Source: Planctomycetaceae bacterium (GTDB lineage Bacteria > Planctomycetota > Planctomycetia > Pirellulales > Thermoguttaceae). From it: a stretch of DNA of 13,586 nucleotides. Where the stretch lies: positions 1-13,586 of the forward strand of contig JAIRLW010000282.1 of assembly GCA_031259095.1 (NCBI GenBank). Reading direction: 5' to 3'. The position numbers were made by a program, and so were the translations under genes. The notes beneath the pieces were generated by a model. The model did not search any database and was not told the origin of the DNA. It saw nothing but the letters and a program-made list of their open reading frames with translations. Below, piece after piece: positions 1-5,840 of this stretch (the stretch's first letter is position 1; each line of letters starts with the position of its first letter).

Positions 1-921
1 ACAATTTCCCTACAAGAATTGTACGAAACAGTTACGAAAAACAAAACAATCCGAAACAAAAGCGATGCAAACAACATCAAGCGCGCTTTTGGTTTGTTGG
101 CAGAGTGTGTTCCTGACGCCAACACATCCAATTTTGATATTGAGTCATTGATTGTTTTTCAACGTTTTTTATCGCAAGAAAAAAAATACGCCAGAATATA
201 TTGTAACAAATTAGTGAATTTTGTTAGGTATATTTTTAAGTGGGGCGGTATTTTCAAGTTGGTCTCGCCCTTTGTGGTTCATTCTTTGAAATTGATACCG
301 CCAGTCGCAATCGGCGACGCAAAAGAAAACCCTCCCCGAAAAGAAGTACCGCAAAACGATATCGAATTGGTTTTAGAATCATTACCTAAAAAAATATCTG
401 ATATGTTACGTTTAATGCAGTTGACTGCAATGCGTCCCAGTGAAGTTTTCCAAATGAAGATCGGCGATATTGATATGAAATGGGATAATGATGATTGGCT
501 CTATTCTCCCCCGAAACATAAAACCACATGGCGAGGCAAAAACAGGGCAATCATACTCGGCAGTGAAGAGCAAGATATACTCGAAAAGTATCTTAACGGT
601 GACCCTGAAAAAAATATTTTTTTGAATCAAAAAGGTAATCCTTTTAACACGTCAACCTTTGACAAGGCAATCAGCAAAATAATCAAAAAAAAGAAACTTC
701 CAAAATTTACCCCGTATCAACTTCGTCATACCTCATTAACCAACATATCTGCCGAACACGGAAGAGATGTAGCCAGAGCAGTTGCGGGACATTGTTCGGA
801 AATAATTACGGGAGTTTATGATCATTCTGATTTGAGAAAATTTAAGACAGTAGTTGATTCTAGAAAAAAGAACAATACCCCCTTTACCAGATCAACCCTC
901 AAAATTTTTACCGGAGAATAG
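1..921 (+). CDS. Tyrosine recombinase / integrase (5' end beyond window)
   Basis: Site-specific recombinase of the lambda-integrase family, which cuts and rejoins DNA at attachment sites through a covalent phosphotyrosine. The frame is open to the first base, so the N-terminus is probably outside the window; the first visible start is a TTG at 19, used here for numbering (300 aa). Residues 15-95 resemble the N-terminal SAM-like core-binding domain and about 110-285 the catalytic domain. Catalytic residues visible are R139 (TAMRPSEV), K168 (HKT), R236 and H237 in YQLRHTS, H258 (AGH) and nucleophile Y267 (VYDHSD). The first His of the usual HxLRH box is Tyr (Y233), a variant seen in some family members. 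It reads toward a tRNA-Lys 3' fragment starting about 70 bp downstream, so it is probably the integrase of the element lying to the left. Which element it moves cannot be seen. AT-rich, lysine-heavy composition differs from the housekeeping genes and suggests transfer. Confidence 0.9.
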   Translation, partial: TISLQELYETVTKNKTIRNKSDANNIKRAFGLLAECVPDANTSNFDIESLIVFQRFLSQEKKYARIYCNKLVNFVRYIFKWGGIFKLVSPFVVHSLKLIPPVAIGDAKENPPRKEVPQNDIELVLESLPKKISDMLRLMQLTAMRPSEVFQMKIGDIDMKWDNDDWLYSPPKHKTTWRGKNRAIILGSEEQDILEKYLNGDPEKNIFLNQKGNPFNTSTFDKAISKIIKKKKLPKFTPYQLRHTSLTNISAEHGRDVARAVAGHCSEIITGVYDHSDLRKFKTVVDSRKKNNTPFTRSTLKIFTGE

Positions 922-963
922 TATTATGAAAATCCGACAAATTCGTTATATGGTGTCCAATCC

Positions 964-1009
964 AAAGGACAACGGATATAAAAAAAAGGACAACGGACTT
1001 TTAATCCGT
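964..1009 (+). other. Putative integrase attachment site (att core in tRNA anticodon arm)
   Basis: Two direct 13-bp copies of AAAGGACAACGGA lie at 964-976 and 985-997, 21 bp apart (two helical turns). The second runs into ACGGA-CTTTTAA-TCCGT (993-1009), the anticodon stem-loop of a tRNA-Lys. Short inverted arms around a 7-bp spacer are the classic core layout for tyrosine recombinases that integrate at anticodon loops. tRNA sequence is present only on the right of this point. Inference: this is the integrase-proximal end of an integrated element, with the complete tRNA-Lys gene expected at the far end. Confidence 0.6.
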
Positions 1010-1039
1010 AGGTCTCGGGTTCGAGCCCCGACGATCTCA
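993..1039 (+). pseudogene. tRNA-Lys(UUU) 3' fragment
   Basis: Anticodon stem ACGGA/TCCGT (993-997, 1005-1009) encloses loop CTTTTAA with anticodon TTT. The variable loop is AGGTC (1010-1014). The T arm is TCGGG-TTCGAGC-CCCGA (1015-1031). The acceptor 3' strand CGATCTC (1032-1038) and discriminator A1039 follow; CCA is not encoded. No D arm and no matching 5' acceptor strand (GAGATCG) occur upstream, where the sequence is poly-A-rich. It is therefore the 3' half left or restored by integration, not a working tRNA gene in this window. Confidence 0.8.
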
Positions 1040-1100
1040 CTGTGAAGGGAATAATTCTGAACATTGACAGGTTATTCCGCTGTCAACTTCACAAATTGCC
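1037..1100 (+). repeat. 64-bp structured repeat, copy 1 (tRNA trailer)
   Basis: This begins inside the end of the tRNA-Lys fragment and matches 1209-1272 at 60 of 64 positions. It can fold with TGTGAAG (1041-1047) pairing CTTCACA (1087-1093), then GGAATAA (1048-1054) pairing TTATTCC (1072-1078), leaving an 8-nt bulge on the 3' side. A competing hairpin TTGACAG/CTGTCAA (1064-1070, 1080-1086) exists only in this copy. Function unknown; it could be a transcribed tRNA trailer, part of an attachment region, or a small mobile repeat. Confidence 0.75.
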
Positions 1101-1148
1101 CTCTCTCTGTGTCTTTTTGCAGAGAGAGGGACTTTTTTATGTTTTTTT
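1099..1148 (+). terminator. Rho-independent terminator, perfect 11-bp stem
   Basis: CCCTCTCTCTG (1099-1109) pairs perfectly with CAGAGAGAGGG (1120-1130) around a 10-nt loop, followed by ACTTTTTTATGTTTTTTT. It directly follows the 64-bp repeat and would end transcription of the tRNA-Lys transcript in an uninterrupted locus. Confidence 0.85.
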
Positions 1149-1186
1149 AATATTTTGATAATGAGGCAGTTCATGGTTGATGTGTC

Positions 1187-1211
1187 GGCGGTTCGATCCC
1201 GCCCCTGTTCA
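1187..1211 (+). pseudogene. tRNA 3'-end fragment (T arm and acceptor strand), isotype unknown
   Basis: GGCGG-TTCGATC-CCGCC (1187-1203) is a canonical T arm with a 5-bp stem and 7-nt loop. It is followed by acceptor 3' strand CCTGTTC (1204-1210) and discriminator A1211. I see no convincing anticodon arm, D arm or 5' acceptor strand (GAACAGG) upstream, so this is a second tRNA remnant, different from the tRNA-Lys one. It is followed by the second copy of the 64-bp repeat, starting within its end. Confidence 0.6.
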
Positions 1212-1272
1212 CTGTGAAGGGAGTAATTCTGAACATTGACAGGTTATTCCGCTCTGAACTTCACAAATTGCC
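1209..1272 (+). repeat. 64-bp structured repeat, copy 2
   Basis: This copy differs from 1037-1100 at four positions. One change (GGAATAA to GGAGTAA) keeps pairing with TTATTCC through a G-U wobble. The other three lie together in the unpaired 3' bulge (GTC to CTG). The outer TGTGAAG/CTTCACA stem is unchanged. That pattern fits selection on an RNA fold, although two copies are too few to prove it. Confidence 0.75.
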
Positions 1273-1282
1273 AGCCTTTTCT

Positions 1283-1335
1283 AATAGGGAAGACTGGATT
1301 TTTATTTCTCTCTTCCCTATTTTATCTATTTTTAC
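1283..1335 (+). terminator. Rho-independent terminator, second module
   Basis: AATAGGGAAGA (1283-1293) pairs perfectly with TCTTCCCTATT (1311-1321) around a 17-nt loop, followed by TTATCTATTTTT. It sits 10 bp after the second 64-bp repeat. Its sequence is unrelated to the first terminator although the layout is the same. Confidence 0.8.
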
Positions 1336-1344
1336 TCTACCGGT

Positions 1345-1620
1345 AAAGACTAGGCACGAATCCCAATGCACCGGAAAATATCTTTGCCGCAGGATTATAT
1401 GTGGAAGGTGTTAAAACAATTCCTGTGCTGCCTTTGGGTTTACGAATGCTTATCAGGCAACGGTATTGTACAATATTGCCCTTGAGAGCGGTCAGTATTA
1501 TCGCGGCTACAACCCGATGTTTTTGTACAAGAACGCGAACAGCGGGAGCGGCGGTCGTTCCTTGATGGCAATTTTGAATTTCAAATGCTACGTTAAAATT
1601 TCCGCAGACGACACGATTCC
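1345..1620 (+). other. Possible decayed coding remnant, unrecognised
   Basis: Two adjacent forward frames read like protein. One (from about 1350) gives NPNAPENIFAAGLYVEGVK and continues to about 1438. The other (about 1436 to 1620) gives FTNAYQATVLYNIALESGQY and then glycine- and serine-rich sequence. Joining them needs a frameshift near 1436-1440. There is no credible start codon with a ribosome site. I recognise no family. The reverse strand is also open here, so coding on either strand is uncertain. Confidence 0.25.
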
Positions 1621-1957
1621 CTATTTTATCGAGAGTTTTGATTCGATTCTTTTGAGGTGGGTTATGACTGTATTGAGGTGATTGGGTTCTTTTAATGCTC
1701 TGCTGCGAATTAAGGAACTGAGGGTGGTTTTTTCTTGTTTGGCGTCGGTTTCCAGTTGAGAACGTTCGGATTCGGTCAAACGAATTAACACCTGACAACC
1801 ACGCGATTCTTTTTCTTTACGGTTTTTTCGGGCTTGCTCAAGTTTTTTAACACCTTCTTCTGCTCCTTTGAAAATATTTAAGTTTTTCCTTAGAAGTCAT
1901 GTTTTTGGTCTCTTTGTAAAATTGGCGACGGGCTTTTTCGATAAATTTGAGGGTCAT
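1621..1957 (-). pseudogene. Frameshifted ribbon-helix-helix / MobC-like protein (probable antitoxin)
   Basis: The ATG at 1957 opens a frame reading MTLKFIEKARRQFYKETKNM and soon stops. A shift of one base in the AT run at about 1871-1885 restores a long frame (KGAEEGVKKLEQARKNRKEK, then IRLTESERSQLETDAK and TTLSSLIRSRAL) ending at TAG 1621-1623. The segment from IRLTESE to SRAL has the strand-helix-helix pattern of ribbon-helix-helix proteins such as plasmid MobC or CopG-type antitoxins. A highly charged N-terminal part precedes it. Its ATG overlaps the stop of the upstream PIN-like gene in an ATGA (1954-1957), so the two were translationally coupled. Restored length would be about 112 aa. 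Antitoxin identity is inferred from pairing and fold, not from a recognised family. Confidence 0.6.
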
Positions 1958-2444
1958 TTTTGAATTTCCAAAAAGGTTAAAAGGGTTACAATTTGAGGAA
2001 CGAAAATATTTTGTTGGGTATTAATTTTTTTGAACGAGATTATTTGTTTTTTGTCGCAAGTAATAAAGTAATCGCAGGAAAAAACACTGGCGTAGGCGAT
2101 GCGGGCAAGGTCGTCTGAATGGTTTTGGGTCAAAACTTGTTTTTGAAGGTAAAGGTCAATTAAATGAGCGGCGATGTCGATGATGGTATTGGATTCGAAT
2201 AATCTTGTAATACTATATGTTTCGACAATTTTATCAAGTTTTTCAATTAACCCTTCGGAAGCAAAAGCAACTTCGTTGTAAAAAATGGGGGGGCAAACAA
2301 TTTGAATGATTCTGAATTGCGCTTGAGAAAATCGAACAGGCTAACAACGACAGGAGTATTTTAACTGTTATCAAAAAGACTACAAACAGTGGAGGTATCG
2401 AAACAAATTTTTTGACTAATCTTTTGACTAATAGACTTTTTCAT
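1954..2444 (-). pseudogene. Broken PIN-domain protein (probable toxin)
   Basis: Starts at ATG 2444 behind AAAGGA (spacing about 8). The frame opens MKKSISQKISQKICFDTSTV and meets an in-frame TAA at codon 28 (2361-2363). It then continues NTPVVVSLFDFLKRNSESFK to a run of seven G/C bases (2287-2293), where a frameshift leads into YNEVAFASEGLIEKLDKIVE, on to DDLARIAYASVFSCDYFITC and the end at 1954. The early Asp in CFDTST, Glu in YNEV, and Asp residues in SDDLA and CDYFITCDK match the acidic metal-site pattern of PIN ribonucleases. Restored length is about 163 aa. Two independent lesions make it a pseudogene unless they are sequencing errors. With the ATGA-overlapping downstream gene it resembles a VapC-like type II module in toxin-first order. 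Confidence 0.65.
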
Positions 2445-2546
2445 GAGAGTTCCTTTCATTGTTTGCTTATAGTTATCACTAATTTACCGTTTGCCAACCA
2501 GTCCCCCCAAAAATGCTCGCCACTTTCCACTAAAAATTATTCTACT

Positions 2547-2645
2547 GGGAACCTCTAAATATACCCTTTTCCAAAAAACAACTATTCGATTTTAATCGAT
2601 TTCAGTCGACTGAAATCGAAATAAAATTAATTTTTAGAGATGCCC
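2547..2645 (+). repeat. MITE-like repeat, copy A1
   Basis: Ends are imperfect inverted repeats: GGGAACCTCTAAATA on the left, and TTTTTAGAGATGCCC on the right (12 of 15 matching when inverted). The interior shares CTATTCGAT and later blocks with the repeat at 3449-3586, and AAATAAAATTAATTTT with the one at 10231-10301. About 100 bp, non-coding. No target-site duplication is obvious. It follows the DUF4276 gene and could double as its terminator because of the palindrome inside. The rest of the gap 2445-2760 holds only a 21-codon frame (2667-2732) that I do not call as a gene. Confidence 0.55.
2596..2619. repeat. Perfect 24-bp palindrome
   Basis: The half-site TCGATTTCAGTC (2596-2607) is followed immediately by its exact reverse complement, with no spacer. 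It sits inside repeat A1. It could form a cruciform or RNA hairpin, or be a dimeric protein site. The matching place in repeat A2 (about 3475-3505) is only a decayed version. Confidence 0.85.
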
Positions 2646-2760
2646 TAATGTTAACTTGATAATGCCATGAATACTACTCCTACAACTAATGACACTATTA
2701 TGGAACATGATCAACGGCAGTCAAGCGGATAGCCAAAATCAGAAAATTTAAAATAGACTG

Positions 2761-3423
2761 TTACTTTATAAATTGTTTCAATAAATTATGAAACGCTTGA
2801 AAACTTGGTGATCGGTTGGCTTCAACAGTCATGTATTGACCGATGTTATCCGCCCATTGACATTTTTCACGTCCGATTTGCGGATAACCGATTTCTATCA
2901 AACGTTCCGAACCTCCACGACAAACCGCGTCAGCCAACCATTCCCATGTTCCACAAATCGAATCCTGTTTGTAACTTTTCAGAACAAATTCATTGGCAAA
3001 CGGATAGGCACGGCGAACAGCATCAAGATCGCCAAGCAGCCATGCCTCGACTTCTTCAACCGCCAACCGAACTCCGCCAACCGGAACCGGATCACACTGG
3101 GAAAAAAGAGCCTCCAACTGTTTATAAAACGTTTCGAAATGACGGTAATCAAGATCAACCACCACAATCACAACCCCATTTTTACGCGGTAACGATTTTC
3201 CATACGCTTTCAATTGAATGGTTAATGTTTGAAACAAAATGGTATCCCACGGTAATGTTCTTGCAAGATGACGCGGCATTTGCGCCATGACACGATATTT
3301 TAGCTCCTGAATATTGACAATCCGGTATTTGTTCGGTTTGCCTTTAGGTCCTAAGATTCGAGGAATAAGATGTTCCAGTAACAATTTACCGGAAGCATCT
3401 TCTACAAGTATTTCAAAATGCAC
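2761..3423 (-). CDS. DUF4276 family protein (TOPRIM-like, defence-associated family)
   Basis: 220 aa, GTG start at 3423, normal length for DUF4276. The N-terminus EILVEDASGKLLLEHLIPRI contains the conserved Glu8 after a beta strand. A hydrophobic strand VVIVVVDLDYR ends in D90-x-D92, and VEEVEAWLLGD (122-132) is a family hallmark, followed by DSICGTWEWLADAV (154-167). The acidic residues after beta strands suggest a TOPRIM-like metal site; this is inference from layout. Known from the family: DUF4276 proteins often lie beside AAA ATPase genes, in pairs thought to act in phage or plasmid defence. Here no ATPase gene adjoins, so it may be an orphan or may work with a partner elsewhere. It stands alone between two related repeats (2547-2645 and 3449-3586). 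The reading frame is intact. Confidence 0.8.
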   Translation of the reverse strand: MHFEILVEDASGKLLLEHLIPRILGPKGKPNKYRIVNIQELKYRVMAQMPRHLARTLPWDTILFQTLTIQLKAYGKSLPRKNGVVIVVVDLDYRHFETFYKQLEALFSQCDPVPVGGVRLAVEEVEAWLLGDLDAVRRAYPFANEFVLKSYKQDSICGTWEWLADAVCRGGSERLIEIGYPQIGREKCQWADNIGQYMTVEANRSPSFQAFHNLLKQFIK

Positions 3424-3448
3424 GATAATTCTGTTTTGTTAACACTGT

Positions 3449-3586
3449 AGGAATTTTTAAACACTAATTCTATTCGATGTTGATCGACTCAATTCGACCG
3501 AAATCAAAATGATTACTCCAAAAAAATTAGTCAAAAAAACTAATCAAAAAAATTTGGTTTGGCAAATGGTCTTTTTAAAGATTCCC
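3449..3586 (-). repeat. MITE-like repeat, copy A2
   Basis: The right end CTTTTTAAAGATTCCC and left end AGGAATTTTTAAACA are imperfect inverted repeats (12 of 15). The 19-mer TTTGGCAAATGGTCTTTTT (3558-3576) is the exact reverse complement of 10242-10260. CTATTCGAT near 3470 and the following block align with copy A1. It lies between the DUF4276 start and the end of the transglutaminase/TPR gene, so together with A1 it brackets the DUF4276 gene. Confidence 0.55.
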
Positions 3587-3613
3587 GTAAACAAAATATT
3601 ATTTTGAACAAAT

Positions 3614-5212
3614 TTATCGTTTTTCAATTGCCTGCATGAGCGTTGCCAATTCCTTATTGCCGGGTAACCGTTGGTCGGCGAGAGCAAAAATTGTTTTGGC
3701 ATCTTCATTTCTTCCTTCAAGAGCCAGATCACGAATCCAATGGTAGTAAACACAGAGTTGGTTTGTCCGAAAATTGTTATAATTCGGATCAAGGTAAACG
3801 CCTCGATCAAAGAGCAATGCCGCTATATCATATCGTTTCGGAGTATTTTTTTTAATAAATTCAAGCGACCAGTTATTGATCGCTCCCATCAAGTTTCCCC
3901 AAGCGTCTTCATTTTCAGGATCAAGGTGTAGCGCTTTGACGTTTATCATTGCCGCTTCAGGAAATCGGTCTTCTGCGTGAATGTCAATACCATGATTATA
4001 ATAAATGGTTGCAACCAGCTGTACCGGTGAAATTTCACGAAGTTTTTTAGTTACGTCATTTTGTTTGGCGGGAGAATTGGCAACACTATTTGCAGAGGAC
4101 TGATTACCAACAACCGGAGAAGTTTCTGCCGATACAGGTACGGCGATTCGTTGCAATGTTGCATTTTTCCGCGCCGTTTCATCTTTGAGTTGAAACCACG
4201 TGGGACAAGTTGTTTCGATGTCTATAGACGTTCCCTTGAATTTGACGCGGCTCAAAGCATGACCGGGCATTTCCAATGCGTAAACATCCAAACCGGCTTT
4301 GTAAGCAAGACAATTAAATAAAATGGTCGCGCTAACACAATTAAAATGTCCGGTTTCCAAAACCTTGCTTAACGCCGTACAATCAATATCATACGGACTG
4401 GTCAGAATTTTTTGATGCAATAATTCAAACAGCTTTCGGGGCAACGCTTCAGGCGAACCGTCAAGACGAGCGGCTTGCAACTGAAGCTTGGCTTCGGTAA
4501 CAATTTTATCGAGTCGGGCTTCGTAATCGCGGATTTTGTTCGGATCGCGGATGCCGTCAACAATCAGCGCGGCACGAAACAAGTCGAAATTGTCCCAGCG
4601 ACCATCTTGTGCATCCTGAAGTAACGCCCGCTCAACCGGATCAACTCCATAAACAATAATTCCATACTTTGAGGCGTCGTTGGTTCTTCGGTTCAAACGA
4701 ATCAGGTAACCGTCGCCGGTTACGGCAACATTGGCCGTGTTTGGTCCGACAAAACGCAAAACGTCCTGACGTAAAACATCCTCCGCCGCTTCACGATTGG
4801 CATTTCCGGGTTCAGCAATAAGTTGACCGAGAAAAAGAAACGTACCAATAATAAAAACAAGCAGAGTAAAAAAGTCTGGATTCGTGTGTGTTTTTCGGAT
4901 TTTTTCCTTCACAATAATGTGATTGGTTAGGGACCGAAACGTTACTTGACGGGTAGTAGGTAAAAACGTTGCGCTCATGGTATTGGTCCCCCATGAATCT
5001 TGGTGAAATCGAGTTGATAAAGAACACATCGTATGAAACAGAATTTTGGCTCCGTTTCGCAACCATTGACTATTACTATAGACTAAAGTATTACGTTTGG
5101 AAACGGAATGTTGAGAATTTTTCGCAGAAAATACCAATTTGTAATCAGAAACAACCAGATTGTAATGATTTGATAAATTATACCAATTAAATAAATTATT
5201 CAGATTGTTCAT
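3614..5212 (-). CDS. Membrane-anchored transglutaminase-like protein with C-terminal TPR region
   Basis: 532 aa from ATG 5212, which has AAAGGA about 9 nt upstream. Another credible start is ATG 4978 (residue 79, MSATFLPTTRQ) behind GGGGGA; it would drop an Asn- and Tyr-rich leader that does not look conserved. A single hydrophobic segment follows (114-133, FFTLLVFIIGTFLFLGQLIA), so the bulk is probably extracytoplasmic. Residues about 255-335 form a transglutaminase-like core of the SirB1/Transglut_core2 type: C292 in HFNCVSATILFNCL, H318 in EMPGHALSRV and D331 in SIDIETT are the likely Cys-His-Asp triad. A Ser/Asn/Ala-rich linker (about 360-385) leads to TPR-like helices (about 405-525, including PENEDAWGNL and LDPNYNNF). 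Similar lipoprotein or membrane proteins are common in Planctomycetota; substrate unknown. Whether it is a protease, a cross-linker or inactive cannot be told. Confidence 0.8.
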   Translation of the reverse strand: MNNLNNLFNWYNLSNHYNLVVSDYKLVFSAKNSQHSVSKRNTLVYSNSQWLRNGAKILFHTMCSLSTRFHQDSWGTNTMSATFLPTTRQVTFRSLTNHIIVKEKIRKTHTNPDFFTLLVFIIGTFLFLGQLIAEPGNANREAAEDVLRQDVLRFVGPNTANVAVTGDGYLIRLNRRTNDASKYGIIVYGVDPVERALLQDAQDGRWDNFDLFRAALIVDGIRDPNKIRDYEARLDKIVTEAKLQLQAARLDGSPEALPRKLFELLHQKILTSPYDIDCTALSKVLETGHFNCVSATILFNCLAYKAGLDVYALEMPGHALSRVKFKGTSIDIETTCPTWFQLKDETARKNATLQRIAVPVSAETSPVVGNQSSANSVANSPAKQNDVTKKLREISPVQLVATIYYNHGIDIHAEDRFPEAAMINVKALHLDPENEDAWGNLMGAINNWSLEFIKKNTPKRYDIAALLFDRGVYLDPNYNNFRTNQLCVYYHWIRDLALEGRNEDAKTIFALADQRLPGNKELATLMQAIEKR

Positions 5213-5335
5213 GATTTTTTATCCTTTCTGCATTTAATACGAATCATCAGATAATTTGTTGATAAAATCTGGAAAAAATAAAAAACGTAATTGTTCAGGA
5301 AAATCTCAACATTCATTTTTAATTACAGTAGTTTT

Positions 5336-5396
5336 GAAAAGAAAATTATTGTCCTATTTTGTCTCGTCTTTGATGTTCTATTTGTTCCTAGATTTT
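5336..5396. repeat. GTCC(C)TA-type degenerate repeat, copy B1
   Basis: AAATTATTGTCCTATTTTGT, then further TGT-C-TA units and TTTGTTCCTAGATTTT. It aligns along its length with 9717-9775 and shares the GTCCCTA unit with the inverted repeat at 8187-8248. Non-coding. Confidence 0.4.
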
Positions 5397-5666
5397 AGGT
5401 AGGCGATGTTTCGCCGAAATTTTTTGATTATACCGTTTTCACTTTAAAAACCGGTTTTTGAACTGTAAAAACACCTTAAATTGCGGAATTAAACGAAAAG
5501 ATAAAACCGGTTTTTAAAAGGAAAACGGTATCGTTGATTAATAGCATCGGCGATAGCCGACTTGCCCCAGTGAACGGACGGCAATCAGAATCCCAAAATG
5601 GTCGGAAACTCTCATTGCCAACGTTTCACTAATTCCTGCAACCTTTCGGCGAAAGGTCGCCTACCT
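5397..5666. repeat. Nested inverted repeats with REP-like palindromes at the ends
   Basis: Outer arms of 23 bp (5397-5419 and 5644-5666) match at 21 of 23 positions when inverted. Each arm carries its own small hairpin, GGCGA-N4-TCGCC (5402-5415 and 5648-5661). Inner arms of 29 bp (5430-5458 and 5503-5531) match at 27 of 29 and contain AAAAACCGG. The inner pair encloses 44 bp. Between the inner right arm and the outer right arm are about 110 bp with no recognisable gene. The arrangement resembles paired REP palindromes or a non-autonomous mobile element; no transposase is nearby. Confidence 0.7.
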
Positions 5667-5755
5667 GGTATTGAACAAACAACACCCCAAAAAAATATGA
5701 AATAATCAGAGATTTTTAAGAACGATTTGTATTGCGGCAAAAGATATTGTTAGAC

Positions 5756-5787
5756 AAAAATTCCGTACCGGATTGATCGGTACGGAA
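5756..5787 (-). terminator. Rho-independent terminator of the HU-family gene
   Basis: TTCCGTACCG (5761-5770) and CGGTACGGAA (5778-5787) form a perfect 10-bp stem with a 7-nt loop. Read on the reverse strand it is followed by TTTTTGTC. It lies 53 bp after the stop codon of the HU-like gene. Confidence 0.85.
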
Positions 5788-5840
5788 TAAATTTGATTCA
5801 ATTGATTGGTCAATGAGTTAAAATATTTAGTTAAAATATT

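Noticed and set aside
993..1039. Complete tRNA-Lys gene
   Set aside because: No 5' acceptor strand or D arm exists upstream; only the 3' half is present.
854..1045. Forward open frame running into the tRNA-Lys fragment
   Set aside because: It overlaps the end of the integrase in another frame and reads through tRNA sequence.
1037..1272. Two 64-bp repeats as a CRISPR-like array
   Set aside because: Only two copies, with tRNA and terminator sequence between them, repeats too long, and no cas genes.
1214..1414. Forward open frame of 66 codons starting in the second 64-bp repeat
   Set aside because: It runs through a structured repeat and a terminator hairpin; not a plausible gene.
1337..1798. 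Reverse-strand open frame of 153 codons
   Set aside because: It overlaps the restored ribbon-helix-helix pseudogene in another frame, has a low-complexity basic composition, and lacks a ribosome site.
2395..2440. Resemblance of the PIN gene start (repeated ATTAGTCAAAA) to the interior of repeat A2 near 3527
   Set aside because: Both are simple AT-rich repeats; the match is suggestive but too low in complexity to claim shared origin.
2667..2732. 21-codon forward frame in the gap after the MITE-like repeat
   Set aside because: Too short, no ribosome site, no recognisable product.
2805..3290. Forward open frames opposite the DUF4276 gene
   Set aside because: Shadow frames antisense to a conserved protein family; no similarity or ribosome site.
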